A stretch of DNA of 25,148 nt from an uncultured Flavobacteriales bacterium (GTDB lineage: Bacteria; Bacteroidota; Bacteroidia; Flavobacteriales_E; Vicingaceae): the NCBI GenBank assembly GCA_937925525.1, contig CALALS010000099.1:1-25148 (forward strand), read 5' to 3'. Positions 8,402 through 16,964 of the stretch are shown here, in pieces. A model generated the notes under the pieces. That model worked only from the letters and a program-made list of their open reading frames with translations. It was not told the DNA's origin and did no database searches. The translations under genes were made by a program, and so were the position numbers. Every line of letters starts with the position of its first letter. Position 1 is the first letter of the stretch.

Positions 8402-9490
8402 TTAATTACATTTATTGTTGCTTATAGCGGAAGCAAGCGGGTCACAAAAGTTCATGGTAGAGGTTCCTTCACCCGTTCTTAATTTGGTAATACTATCGTC
8501 AGTAAGTTTATATCCATAAAAAGAAAATGTAGCTCTAGCTGAGAATATTCCTACCGCTCCTTTTGCATCTATTTCGCCTGTATTATCTTTAGATACAAGA
8601 TTAGTATAAGACGGTTTATCTTGAACAATAGAAGTGCTTGGATTACTAACTTCCATATATGTACTAAGCTCCTCACCTCCAACATATATATTTAAGTCAA
8701 TTAATCCTACTAGTCTTTTAATTACATTAGGGTCATCAACCACTTTATTAATTATTTGCTGATAGAAGTTTTCTCCTTCGTATTGAAATTCTAGTTTTTC
8801 ACTTCCTGCAGCACTTGGTGATCTTTTTACACCAACAGGAATACTTATTCTTCTGTCAATGGTGTCACCATTTGCATAAATTTCTTTGTAGTTAAAAAAG
8901 TATTCTACTTCATAAACTTTAGCATCTTTCCCTGTAGTGATTTCAGTTATCTGGGTTAATGTTTCTCCTTGATTATTAGCATAACTTATAAGGCTGTTAG
9001 TAGAAAAAGGTTTGGTAACCTTTATATTTTTAACAAGTGGTGTTTCTGCGCTAACCGTTTTGCCAATATCATTATTAGTAATCAATAATCTATAATAATT
9101 ATCCTGGTCCATTGTAAGCGTTCCTTGAGTGGTAGGAAAAGAATATAAAATATTGTCTTCGTTAGAAAAATAGCCCGGCTCCATTTTAATATGGTTAACC
9201 TTTTGGCAGGTAATGGTTCTTTTCAGGATGTCGTTTTTGTCGTATTCTTCAACAATTACTGATACATTTTTGTAGTTAAAAGAATCAGGAAACTGAGCCA
9301 TAACAGCTGCATCTTCATCGCCTAAAAAAGCTCTATTGACTCTTATGTATTGGGTGTCAACGGTGTGGTCTAATAACCCGTAAACTACAGTAACATCTCT
9401 CCATGGAGCTGTAACGTCAATTTCAGTGCTACATGATATTGAAAATGCAATAGAAATTACTGCCAAAAACTGTATGATTATTTTTTTCAT
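8402..9490 (-). CDS. DUF4249-family outer-membrane-associated lipoprotein
   Basis: This is a 362-residue lipoprotein. The signal peptide runs to Cys20 in FSISCST, which fits a lipobox, and the N-terminal region VVYGLLDHTVDTQYIRVNRAFLG is the hallmark of DUF4249. Members of this family are usually encoded next to SusC-like TonB-dependent receptors and are thought to be their surface lipoprotein partners; the substrate is unknown. No TonB receptor is present in this window on either side, so this copy is either an orphan or works with a receptor encoded elsewhere. A good -7 box (TACTTTTG on the minus strand) lies about 20 nt upstream of the ATG. The stop codon is one base from the palindrome upstream of dnaK, on the same strand, so some read-through into dnaK is possible because no terminator hairpin is seen between them. 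Confidence 0.85.
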   Translation of the reverse strand: MKKIIIQFLAVISIAFSISCSTEIDVTAPWRDVTVVYGLLDHTVDTQYIRVNRAFLGDEDAAVMAQFPDSFNYKNVSVIVEEYDKNDILKRTITCQKVNHIKMEPGYFSNEDNILYSFPTTQGTLTMDQDNYYRLLITNNDIGKTVSAETPLVKNIKVTKPFSTNSLISYANNQGETLTQITEITTGKDAKVYEVEYFFNYKEIYANGDTIDRRISIPVGVKRSPSAAGSEKLEFQYEGENFYQQIINKVVDDPNVIKRLVGLIDLNIYVGGEELSTYMEVSNPSTSIVQDKPSYTNLVSKDNTGEIDAKGAVGIFSARATFSFYGYKLTDDSITKLRTGEGTSTMNFCDPLASAISNNKCN

Positions 9491-9508
9491 CCTTTAAATT
9501 CTTCCTTA

Positions 9509-9516
9509 CAAAAGTA
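9509..9516 (-). promoter_or_regulatory. Bacteroidota-type -7 box for the DUF4249 gene
   Basis: On the minus strand this reads TACTTTTG, an exact TAnnTTTG match to the Bacteroidota sigma-ABfr -7 consensus. It lies 18 nt before the ATG at 9490, so the leader would be very short. No good TTTG -33 box is visible at the usual distance. Confidence 0.5.
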
Positions 9517-9546
9517 GAATTTTTAAGTTACTTCACTCATAATTTG

Positions 9547-9554
9547 TAGATTTG
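9547..9554 (+). promoter_or_regulatory. Candidate -7 box for the panB operon
   Basis: TAGATTTG matches TAnnTTTG exactly. Transcription would begin near 9560 and give a leader of about 60 nt before the chosen panB start at 9621. The -33 region is not a clear TTTG. In AT-rich DNA such boxes also occur by chance. Confidence 0.4.
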
Positions 9555-9620
9555 TTGACTTAGTTTTTGTTATCAGGTAAATATGTTATACAAACGGTAG
9601 CAAATTATGAATTAAAGGTT

Positions 9621-10445
9621 ATGTCAGTAGCAAATGAGTTTAGTGAAGTAAAGAGGGTAACAACCCATACGTTACAGGAAATGAAAATGAAAGGAGAGAA
9701 GATATCTATGCTTACGGCATATGACTTCTCTTTAGCTAAGATTGTTGACCATGGCGGAGTAGATGTGATTTTAGTGGGAGACTCAGCTTCAAATGTAATG
9801 GCAGGTCATGAAACTACATTGCCAATTACTCTTGACCAAATGATTTATCATGCTCAAAGTGTAGTTCGGGCAGTTAGTCGTGCTTTGGTTGTAGTTGATT
9901 TGCCTTTTGGAACTTATCAGGGAAACTCAAAAGAAGCCTTGAACTCAGCTATTAGAATTATGAAAGAATCCGGTGCTCATGCAGTAAAGCTTGAAGGTGG
10001 TAAAGAAGTTAGAGAGTCTGTAGAGAGAATAATTTCAGCCGGAATTCCTGTAATGGGGCATTTGGGGCTTATGCCACAATCTATTTATAAGTTTGGAACT
10101 TATGTAGTACGAGCAAAAGAGGAGGACGAAGCTAAAAAGCTTATTTCTGATGCTCAGGTTTTGGAAGAGGCTGGTTGTTTTTCAATAGTACTAGAAAAAA
10201 TACCTGCAAAACTGGCTAAAAAAGTGAGTGAAAGTATTAAAATACCTACCATTGGAATTGGAGCCGGAGGAGGTACAGATGGTCAAGTATTGGTGCTACA
10301 CGATATGCTCGGTATTAATAAAGAATTTAGCCCGAGATTTTTAAGACGTTACGCTAATTTGTTTGATGATATTCATAAGGCAGTTGAAAATTACGTTAAG
10401 GATGTGAAGTCTCTTGATTTTCCTAATGAAAAAGAACAATATTGA
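9621..10445 (+). CDS. panB: Ketopantoate hydroxymethyltransferase PanB
   Basis: PanB transfers a hydroxymethyl group from 5,10-methylene-tetrahydrofolate to 2-oxoisovalerate to make ketopantoate, the first committed step of pantothenate and hence CoA synthesis, in the cytoplasm. The chosen ATG gives 274 residues, the normal length, and an N-terminus MSVANEFSEVKRVTTHTLQE like other Bacteroidota PanBs. The earlier in-frame ATG at 9567 adds 18 residues without family support. Mg-binding and catalytic residues are in place by comparison with E. coli: Asp54 (GDSASN), Asp93 (VVDLPFGTYQ), Glu125 (KLEGG) and the general-base Glu192 (VLEKIP). The TIM-barrel phosphate loop region GIGAGGGTDGQVLVLHDMLG is also intact. 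panC and panD are not nearby. The stop overlaps the TTG start of the next gene (TTGA), suggesting an operon with the PD40 protein and the pseudouridine synthase. Confidence 0.98.
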   Translation: MSVANEFSEVKRVTTHTLQEMKMKGEKISMLTAYDFSLAKIVDHGGVDVILVGDSASNVMAGHETTLPITLDQMIYHAQSVVRAVSRALVVVDLPFGTYQGNSKEALNSAIRIMKESGAHAVKLEGGKEVRESVERIISAGIPVMGHLGLMPQSIYKFGTYVVRAKEEDEAKKLISDAQVLEEAGCFSIVLEKIPAKLAKKVSESIKIPTIGIGAGGGTDGQVLVLHDMLGINKEFSPRFLRRYANLFDDIHKAVENYVKDVKSLDFPNEKEQY

Positions 10446-12010
10446 AAAGAGGAATAGTTATATTTTTTATTTTCATTTCAATACATCAGCTGTATTCACA
10501 AAAGCATTACGCCCAAGTATATAGTCCCGCACCCATTGAAGAATCGGCAGCTAAAAAGTTGTTTAATGTTAAAATGTATTATGAAGCATTAAGAGTAGTT
10601 ACTCCTCTTTTACCTAAAAACTCCACCAGTGCAGAATTGCAATATATTTATGCCGTTAGTCTTCTAGAAACTTCAGGCAATAAAAAAGACGCCTTAGCAC
10701 CTCTTGAATATGTGAATTCTCAGCCTAACCCACCAAGCGAAATTGAATATTATTTAGGATTGGCTTTAATGCATAATCACAAGTTTGATGAGGCAATTGA
10801 GCAATTTAAAAAATATAAAGAGAGAGGTTCGTATTTAGGTGGTTTTAAGGATGCAGAAAAGAAAATATTTTGGTGTGAGAATGCCAAGGAAATGATTCAA
10901 AATGAAGTAGAGGTTAGTTTTGAAAATTTAGGAGAGGATATTAATTCAATTGGGGAAGACTATCATCCTGTATGCAACCCGGATGAGACTTTAATTCTTT
11001 TTACTTCCAGACGAGAAGGAACTACAGGAGGGTATTATTGTTTAGATGGAAGTACAACGCCTGATATATACATGTTGTATTATAAAAATGGAAAATACCA
11101 AAAACTAAAGCCTTATGGAAAACCCAATTCATTTGCTATTGAAGAAATAGCAGGAATTTCTGAAAATGCAGACTATATTTTATTTCATTTAGATGATGAA
11201 ACATCTATAAGTGATTTGCATTACTCAGCTATGGGAAAACGCTCGTATGATAAACCTGAGCCTTTTAATGGAAATGTAGTTACAACAGACAAAGAAACAA
11301 GCGGTGTGTTGACTAATGATGGACAAATGCTGATATATTCATCTGACAGAAATGGAGGTAAAGGAGAATTTGATTTATGGAGAAGTAAAAAGTTACCTAA
11401 TGGAAATTGGGGAGAACCTCAGAATATTTTGGAGTTAAATACGATTTACAATGAAAAAAATCCGTTTTTAACCAATAATGGAAAAACTCTTTACTTTAGT
11501 TCTGACGGTCTTCCCGGCTGTGGCGGGTATGATTTGTTTAAATCTGAATATGATGATATTAATGAAATTTGGGGTGAGCCTACTAACTTGTGCTATGGGT
11601 TAAACACTACTGATGATGAAATGAGTATTTGTTTTACCAAAAATATGGGAAATGCTTATATTTCTGCATGGAAAGATGACAGCTATGGTGGCTTAGATAT
11701 TTATAGAGCTACTTTTAAAAATGAAGAACAGCCTAAAACCTTAGTTTTGTGTAAAATACTTAACCCTGATTCTACCATAGCTCAAAAAAAAGTAGATTTA
11801 AGTATCTATAATATCCACAATCAGCTTATTGGTAAATACAGAACCGTTGAGAGCAAAGGAAGCTTTGTAATGATACTTCCACCCGGTGAATATGAATTAG
11901 TCTTTAATCAAAAAGGATATGAGATTTTTTCTGAAACCATTGTTATAAATGATAAGGCCGACTACAAAGCAATCATGCAAAGGTCATTTGTAATTAGAGA
12001 AATTAAATAG
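10442..12010 (+). CDS. Secreted TPR / PD40 beta-propeller protein with C-terminal carboxypeptidase-regulatory-like domain
   Basis: This 522-residue exported protein has an unknown role. The start is TTG, overlapping the panB stop by 4 nt. It is chosen because it yields a proper signal peptide (hydrophobic residues 5-18, cleavage near YSQ20), and the next Met is only at residue 45. TPR-like helices span about 30-150. WD40-like PD40 strands follow from about 165 to 425, with repeated motifs such as LILFTSRREG, LIYSSDRNGGKGEFDLW, LYFSSDGLPGCGGYDLF and YGGLDIYRA. A carboxypeptidase-regulatory-like beta domain covers about 435-515 (GSFVMILPPGEYELVFNQKGYE). TPR, PD40 and this beta domain in series match the N-terminal part of PorE-type type IX secretion and OmpA-family proteins, but the OmpA peptidoglycan-binding domain that normally follows is absent. 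A structural or scaffold role at the outer membrane is inferred. Its position between panB and an RluA-type gene is metabolically unexplained. Confidence 0.85.
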   Translation: MKRGIVIFFIFISIHQLYSQKHYAQVYSPAPIEESAAKKLFNVKMYYEALRVVTPLLPKNSTSAELQYIYAVSLLETSGNKKDALAPLEYVNSQPNPPSEIEYYLGLALMHNHKFDEAIEQFKKYKERGSYLGGFKDAEKKIFWCENAKEMIQNEVEVSFENLGEDINSIGEDYHPVCNPDETLILFTSRREGTTGGYYCLDGSTTPDIYMLYYKNGKYQKLKPYGKPNSFAIEEIAGISENADYILFHLDDETSISDLHYSAMGKRSYDKPEPFNGNVVTTDKETSGVLTNDGQMLIYSSDRNGGKGEFDLWRSKKLPNGNWGEPQNILELNTIYNEKNPFLTNNGKTLYFSSDGLPGCGGYDLFKSEYDDINEIWGEPTNLCYGLNTTDDEMSICFTKNMGNAYISAWKDDSYGGLDIYRATFKNEEQPKTLVLCKILNPDSTIAQKKVDLSIYNIHNQLIGKYRTVESKGSFVMILPPGEYELVFNQKGYEIFSETIVINDKADYKAIMQRSFVIREIK

Positions 12011-12012
12011 TC

Positions 12013-12702
12013 TTGATAAAAGATTCAGATATTGTTTTTGAAGATAATCACTTAATTGCCGTAAATAAAAAACCCGGGCAACTGGTTCAGGGAGATAAAA
12101 CAGGAGACGAACCCTTATCTGAGCTACTAAAAGACTACCTTAAGAAAAAATATGATAAGCCCGGAAATGTATTTGTTGGTGTAATCCACAGGTTAGATAG
12201 GCCTGTTAGTGGTGTTGTAGTTTTCGCAAAAACCAGCAAGGCTTTATCAAGAATGAACGAAACGTTAAGAAATAAAGAAGTTCAGAAAACCTATTGGGCA
12301 GTTGTCCAAAAAGCTGATATTCCTAAAGAAGCTACTCTTAAACATTATTTAAAAAAGAATCAGGAAAAAAATAAATCATTTGCCAGTAAAAAAGAAGGTG
12401 GAGGTGGTAAAAAATCTGAATTAAAATATAAAATACTTCATGAGTTCGATAGGTATCTGTTGTTAGAAGTTCTACCGTTAACAGGTCGTCATCATCAAAT
12501 ACGAGTTCAATTAGCTGCAAATGGAACTCCCATAAAAGGAGATTTAAAATACGGTTTCGACAGAAGCAATAAAGATGCCTCAATCCACTTGCACGCAAGG
12601 AAAGTAGAGTTTGCTCATCCGGTTAAAAATGAGCAAATAACTATATTGGCAAATCCTCCATCTGATAACTTGTGGGATACATATATTAGTTTAGTTCATT
12701 AA
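12013..12702 (+). CDS. RluA-family RNA pseudouridine synthase
   Basis: This enzyme isomerises specific uridines in rRNA or tRNA to pseudouridine. It has 229 residues, is compact, and has no N-terminal S4 domain. The catalytic motif HRLDRPVSG carries the nucleophile Asp62. The later family motif TGRHHQIRVQLA and a KGDLKYGF segment are also present. Lacking S4, it is closer to the single-domain RluA/RluC-like subgroup common in Bacteroidota than to full RluD, and its target site cannot be assigned. The start is TTG at 12013, 2 nt after the previous stop. The conserved segment beginning IVFEDNHLIAVNKKPG starts only seven residues later, so no downstream Met is usable. It is third in the panB operon. 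The -33 region of the downstream deaD promoter lies inside its last codons. Confidence 0.93.
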   Translation: MIKDSDIVFEDNHLIAVNKKPGQLVQGDKTGDEPLSELLKDYLKKKYDKPGNVFVGVIHRLDRPVSGVVVFAKTSKALSRMNETLRNKEVQKTYWAVVQKADIPKEATLKHYLKKNQEKNKSFASKKEGGGGKKSELKYKILHEFDRYLLLEVLPLTGRHHQIRVQLAANGTPIKGDLKYGFDRSNKDASIHLHARKVEFAHPVKNEQITILANPPSDNLWDTYISLVH

Positions 12703-12717
12703 TTAGTATTACCTTTG
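12690..12717 (+). promoter_or_regulatory. Promoter for the deaD helicase operon
   Basis: TACCTTTG at 12710-12717 is an exact TAnnTTTG -7 element. A TTTA at 12690-12693 is a plausible degenerate -33 element 16 nt upstream. It lies at the very end of the pseudouridine synthase gene, and transcription would start a few bases after 12717. Confidence 0.65.
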
Positions 12718-12874
12718 CGCGCCTAATGTAAATTTAGTCGAGAATATTGTCGCCTAAAAGGTTATCGGGATTTACTGGAAAAGTTCAATTAAAATTGAAA
12801 AAGTTCAGTTCATTTTCGTCTAGATTTAGTTGGGAATGGTTTGCAAATGAATGCAGACATTTAAACTAATTTAG
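12718..12874 (+). other. Long structured 5' leader of the DEAD-box helicase mRNA
   Basis: About 150 nt separate the promoter from the deaD ATG, unusual in this compact window. Near the 5' end, 12733-12758 folds as TTTAG/CTAAA plus CGA/TCG with one internal mismatch and an 8-nt loop. Further on, 12784-12799 is a perfect 7+7 palindrome (TTCAATT-AA-AATTGAA), and AAAAGTTCA occurs twice nearby. Cold-shock helicases in other bacteria often have long autoregulatory leaders, and a similar role is inferred here. There is no ORF of note in it and no known riboswitch is recognised. Confidence 0.5.
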
Positions 12875-14641
12875 ATGAATTTTAATGAACTAGAGCTTAG
12901 TGATGAACTCTTAAAAGCAATCACTGAAATCGGTTTTGAAACCGCAACCCCTATTCAACAACAATCTATTCCAATTTTGAGGTCAGGTGATACTGATTTT
13001 GTTGGTCTTGCACAAACAGGAACCGGCAAAACAGCAGCATTTGGATTGCCTTTAATGGAACAGCTTACCCCAAAAAATGAAGTGCAGGCAATAATACTTT
13101 GCCCAACCAGAGAATTGTGTTTACAAACTTCTAAAGAGCTAACCAAATTTTCTAAGTATTTACCAAAAGTAAATATTACTTCGATTTATGGAGGTGTAGC
13201 TATTTCTAATCAAATTAAGGCGTTAAAAAAGGGAGTTCAAATTGTAGTGGGTACTCCGGGTAGGGTTATTGACCATATTCAGAGAGGAACGCTTAATCTT
13301 TCTAATATTAAATATGTAATTCTTGATGAGGCAGATGAAATGTTAAACATGGGCTTTAAGCAAGACATGGATACCATTTTAGAAGAAACTCCCGAAGAAA
13401 AAAATGTGTGGTTGTTTTCTGCTACAATGCCAAGAGAAATTGAACAAATGGCAAAAAACTACATGGAAAACCCACAGAAGGTTGTAGTAGGTGCGCAAAA
13501 TAGTGGTAATGAAAATATTACACATCAATATTGTGTGGTTAGACCAAATGACTTCTTTGAAGCATTAACCAGATTTATTGATTTTTATCCTGATATGTTT
13601 GGGTTGTTATTTTGCAGAACTAAAAGAGATACGCAAAATTATGCTGATAAATTAATTGCTCAAGGGATTAATGCTGAAGCTTTACACGGAGATTTAAGCC
13701 AAGGACAAAGAGACTTAGTAATGTCTAAGTTTAGAAATAAAGCGGTTCAATTATTAGTGGCTACTGATGTGGCAGCCAGAGGAATTGATGTAAATGATGT
13801 TACACATGTTTTCCACATGGGAATTCCTGATGATATAGAAAGTTATACTCACAGAAGTGGTAGAACAGCCAGAGCAGGAAAAAAAGGATTTTCAATTTCC
13901 ATTGTTGGACCAAGAGATAGCAGAAAAATATCATTAATTGAAAAACAAGTTAAAACAAGTGTAGAGTTAGTAAAAGTTCCCGGTAAAAAGGAAATTGTAG
14001 CCGCACAACAAACTAATTTGGTAAACTTAATTAAGGATAATCATGAATCTGAAATAGATGAAAGTATTATTCAATCTATTCAAGAAGAATTGTCTGATGT
14101 TACTAAAGAACAATTGATAGCCTCATTTTCGAGCTATTTCATTAAAACAATACTTGATAAATATAACAGAACATCTGATTTGAATATTGCTCCAGGAAAG
14201 AGTTCAAGGAATGAAAGAAAAGGAAGCGAGAAGCATGAAAGGTTTTCTTCTTCAAATAGAGGTGGCAACAAATATGATGATACTGATAGCAAGCGATTGT
14301 TTATCAATATTGGCGCAAAAGACGGATTTCAAAAAGGTAGTTTATTAGGATTTATATGTAATCAGTCTGGAATAGAAGGAAGTGATATAGGTAAAATAGA
14401 TGTACTAAATGAGTTCTCGTTTTTCGGAGTTAATTCTGAAGAAGTAGCTACTGAAATGATAAAACGCCTTAACAATAAAAAGATTGAAGGCAGAGATATT
14501 AGAATTGAATTTTCTTCAGCTAAAAAAGGCGGTGGAAGCTCGAGCAAAGGAGAAAGCAGAGGCGGTGGAAGAAACGGGTTTAAGAGAAAATTTGAGAACA
14601 AGAAAAAAGGGAGTAGAGAGTTTTCTAGGAAACGTTCATGA
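12875..14641 (+). CDS. deaD: ATP-dependent DEAD-box RNA helicase, DeaD/CsdA type
   Basis: This 588-residue cytoplasmic enzyme unwinds RNA in ribosome assembly, mRNA decay or cold adaptation. Helicase motifs are complete: Q motif (FETATPIQQ, 21-29), Walker A AQTGTGKT 46-53, PTREL 77-81, TPGR 127-130, DEAD 151-154, SAT 182-184, ATDVAARGID 296-305 and HRSGRTARAG 326-335. A DbpA-type RNA-binding domain lies at about 472-546 (KRLFINIGAKDGFQKGSLLG to GRDIRIEF), followed by a basic Gly/Arg/Ser/Lys tail (about 550-588) of the kind that binds RNA non-specifically. This arrangement is typical of DeaD/CsdA proteins that carry the DbpA domain. The gene has its own promoter and a long leader. Its stop overlaps the start of the transporter gene (ATGA), so the two should be translated from one mRNA. 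Confidence 0.96.
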   Translation: MNFNELELSDELLKAITEIGFETATPIQQQSIPILRSGDTDFVGLAQTGTGKTAAFGLPLMEQLTPKNEVQAIILCPTRELCLQTSKELTKFSKYLPKVNITSIYGGVAISNQIKALKKGVQIVVGTPGRVIDHIQRGTLNLSNIKYVILDEADEMLNMGFKQDMDTILEETPEEKNVWLFSATMPREIEQMAKNYMENPQKVVVGAQNSGNENITHQYCVVRPNDFFEALTRFIDFYPDMFGLLFCRTKRDTQNYADKLIAQGINAEALHGDLSQGQRDLVMSKFRNKAVQLLVATDVAARGIDVNDVTHVFHMGIPDDIESYTHRSGRTARAGKKGFSISIVGPRDSRKISLIEKQVKTSVELVKVPGKKEIVAAQQTNLVNLIKDNHESEIDESIIQSIQEELSDVTKEQLIASFSSYFIKTILDKYNRTSDLNIAPGKSSRNERKGSEKHERFSSSNRGGNKYDDTDSKRLFINIGAKDGFQKGSLLGFICNQSGIEGSDIGKIDVLNEFSFFGVNSEEVATEMIKRLNNKKIEGRDIRIEFSSAKKGGGSSSKGESRGGGRNGFKRKFENKKKGSREFSRKRS

Positions 14642-16887
14642 ATAAAAAGCTTGCAGTAGTTAGCATTGTATTATTATTTGCAGCCACTGTATTTTTTGGT
14701 TGGCAGGCTTCTAAATTGCAATTTGATTACAATTTTGAACACTTTTTTCCGGCAGGTGATGAGGATTTAGAGTACTTTTTGGAGTTTAGAAAAAAGTACG
14801 AAAACGACAACGACTATCTGCTTATTGCTATAGAAAATAGTAAAGGTGTATTTAATTCAGGTTTTTTAGGAGAAGTTGATTCTTTAACAAATCAGTTAAA
14901 AAGACTGAATTACGTTGATGACGTATTTTCCCCCACAAAACTTAATCAACCTATAATTTCTCCATTTGGAGTTATTCAGAAACCCATTCTTCATTTAAAT
15001 AGCGACTCAACACTTAAGCAGGATTCTGTATTTGTATTTGAGTCAGAAGAATTGCTGGGTAGTTTTTTTTCCAAAGATAAACCGGCTGTATGTATTGTGG
15101 TTAAAAACATGCAGGTAATTACCAAGCAGGCATCAGATAAGCTACTACATGATATTGAAAAACTCATTAATGAATTTGAATTTGATAAAGTTCATATTGC
15201 AGGAAAAATAAAAGCTCAGCAAGTTTACTTAGATAAAATGCGTTCTGAACTGGCTATTTTTTCTGTGTTTTCAGTAATCTTAGTAGTAATATTTTTGTTT
15301 GTAGGATTTCGTTCCGGTTGGGGAGTGTGGGCTCCATTAGCTACTGTTTTTACGGCTATTATTTGGGTGCTGGGCATTATGTCGCTTTTGGGAAGTTATT
15401 TAGATTTAATGACTTCATTGTTACCAATAATTCTTCTTGTAGTTGGGATGTCTGATTGCGTTCATATTATTTCTAAATACTTTGACGAACTTAGGGCAGG
15501 AGAAAATAAAATTGATGCGATTAAAATTGTATTCAGAGAAGTTGGACTAGCAGTTTTCCTTACGTCACTTACTACTGCTGTTGGCTTTATAAGCTTGGTT
15601 ACCATTAACGTAAAACCTTTGGCTCAATTTGGGTACTCAGCTGCAATAGGTGTTTTTGTTGCATATGGCGTTTCTATTGTATTGCTTTCATCAGTTTTAG
15701 TATTGCTTAAAAAGCCCGAAATGTCTAAACAGGCTAGAATTAAATCGTATTGGCAGAAATGGCTACATCGATGGTTTTTAGTTGTGTTAAATCATCCTAA
15801 AAAAATTGTATTAGGTTTTGCTGTTTTAACACTTTTATCATTTGTTGCCTTAAGTCAAATTAAAGTGAATTACTTTTTGTTGGGAGACTTAAGTGAGAAA
15901 GAGGAATTAAAGCAAAACCTTAGATATATTGAAAATAATTTTTCGGGAGTAAGGCCTTTTGAAATGGTAGTAAACACCAATTCAAATGTTGAAATATTTG
16001 ACTATGAAGTGATAAAAGAGTTAAATAAGTTTCAAGAAAAAATAAAAGAAATATACGGAACAGGTTTCATGCTTTCGCCTGTATCTTTGGTTAAAAGCCT
16101 TAATAAAGCAACTCACTCAGGTATTCCGGAGTATTATAAAATTCCATCTTCAGAAACAGAGTATAACCAGTTGAAACAATACCTCCCAAAATTGAAGGAG
16201 TTAAAATTTTCTAAATTAATGTTTAGTGAGGATTACTCTGAAGCCAGATTTACCGGTAAAATGCATGATATCGGAAGTTTAAAAATTAGTGACTGCAATG
16301 ATTCATTGGAAAGCTTTTACCTTAATAAGATTGATAATGATTTGTTTAATTATAAATTAACGGGTACTGCTACTCTAATTGATAAAAATACTGATGACGT
16401 TACTACCAATATGCTTACTACATTGGGGTTGTCTTTTTTGTTAATTGCTCTTATAGTAGGTTTTTTATTCAAATCGGTGAGATTAGCATTATTATCACTT
16501 GTCCCCAATTTAATACCATTATTTATGATGGGAGGATTAATGGCTGTGATGAAAGTACCATTAAATATATCTACCTCCATTATTTTTACTATTGCTTTTG
16601 GTATTGCTGTTGATGATACTATTCATTTTTTGAGTAGGTTTAAAATTGAGATAAATAAAGGCAAAACATTTTTTTATGCACTTAAGCGAACTTATCTAAG
16701 CACAGGAAAAGGAATTATCATAACTACTTTAATTTTAAGTGCCGGGTTTTTCTCACTTGGGTTTTCAAACTTTAAGAGTACACATCACATCGGTTTGTAT
16801 GTAACTTTAATCCTGTTAATCGCAGTAGTGGCAGACCTTTTGCTATTGCCGGTGCTGTTAATGTGGATGCGAAAGAGGTTTAAATAG
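14638..16887 (+). CDS. RND-superfamily / MMPL-type transporter
   Basis: This 749-residue inner-membrane protein has about 12 predicted helices in two six-helix halves. Helix 1 is at residues 4-24 and is followed by a large periplasmic loop, then a block of five helices at about 205-360. Helix 7 is near 390-410 with a second large loop, and a final block of five lies at about 585-745. The helix-4 and helix-10 charged motifs are GMSDCVHII and GIAVDDTIHF; the Asp residues in these helices carry the proton relay in RND pumps. The length and two-loop plan resemble the MMPL/HpnN-like 'predicted exporter of the RND superfamily' group rather than the roughly 1000-residue AcrB group. No membrane-fusion or TolC partner is adjacent. 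The substrate is unknown; lipids or hydrophobic compounds are typical for the group. It begins inside the deaD stop codon (4-nt overlap). Downstream, TAGGT-N6-ACCTA at 16891-16906 is a weak hairpin of uncertain function. Confidence 0.92.
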   Translation: MNKKLAVVSIVLLFAATVFFGWQASKLQFDYNFEHFFPAGDEDLEYFLEFRKKYENDNDYLLIAIENSKGVFNSGFLGEVDSLTNQLKRLNYVDDVFSPTKLNQPIISPFGVIQKPILHLNSDSTLKQDSVFVFESEELLGSFFSKDKPAVCIVVKNMQVITKQASDKLLHDIEKLINEFEFDKVHIAGKIKAQQVYLDKMRSELAIFSVFSVILVVIFLFVGFRSGWGVWAPLATVFTAIIWVLGIMSLLGSYLDLMTSLLPIILLVVGMSDCVHIISKYFDELRAGENKIDAIKIVFREVGLAVFLTSLTTAVGFISLVTINVKPLAQFGYSAAIGVFVAYGVSIVLLSSVLVLLKKPEMSKQARIKSYWQKWLHRWFLVVLNHPKKIVLGFAVLTLLSFVALSQIKVNYFLLGDLSEKEELKQNLRYIENNFSGVRPFEMVVNTNSNVEIFDYEVIKELNKFQEKIKEIYGTGFMLSPVSLVKSLNKATHSGIPEYYKIPSSETEYNQLKQYLPKLKELKFSKLMFSEDYSEARFTGKMHDIGSLKISDCNDSLESFYLNKIDNDLFNYKLTGTATLIDKNTDDVTTNMLTTLGLSFLLIALIVGFLFKSVRLALLSLVPNLIPLFMMGGLMAVMKVPLNISTSIIFTIAFGIAVDDTIHFLSRFKIEINKGKTFFYALKRTYLSTGKGIIITTLILSAGFFSLGFSNFKSTHHIGLYVTLILLIAVVADLLLLPVLLMWMRKRFK

Positions 16888-16964
16888 CGCTAGGTGTTTT
16901 TACCTACTATAAAATTACGTTTTTTCACCTTGTAACTATCTGTGTGTTAAAGCCGTAAACCTAG

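Noticed and set aside
9567..9620. Upstream in-frame ATG for panB adding 18 residues
   Set aside because: The added segment has no family support, while the ATG at 9621 gives a normal-length PanB with a typical N-terminus.
16891..16930. Terminator or attenuator after the RND transporter
   Set aside because: The TAGGT/ACCTA hairpin has only 5 bp and no adjacent T-run. An alternative AGGTG/CACCT pairing is equally weak, so no call is made.
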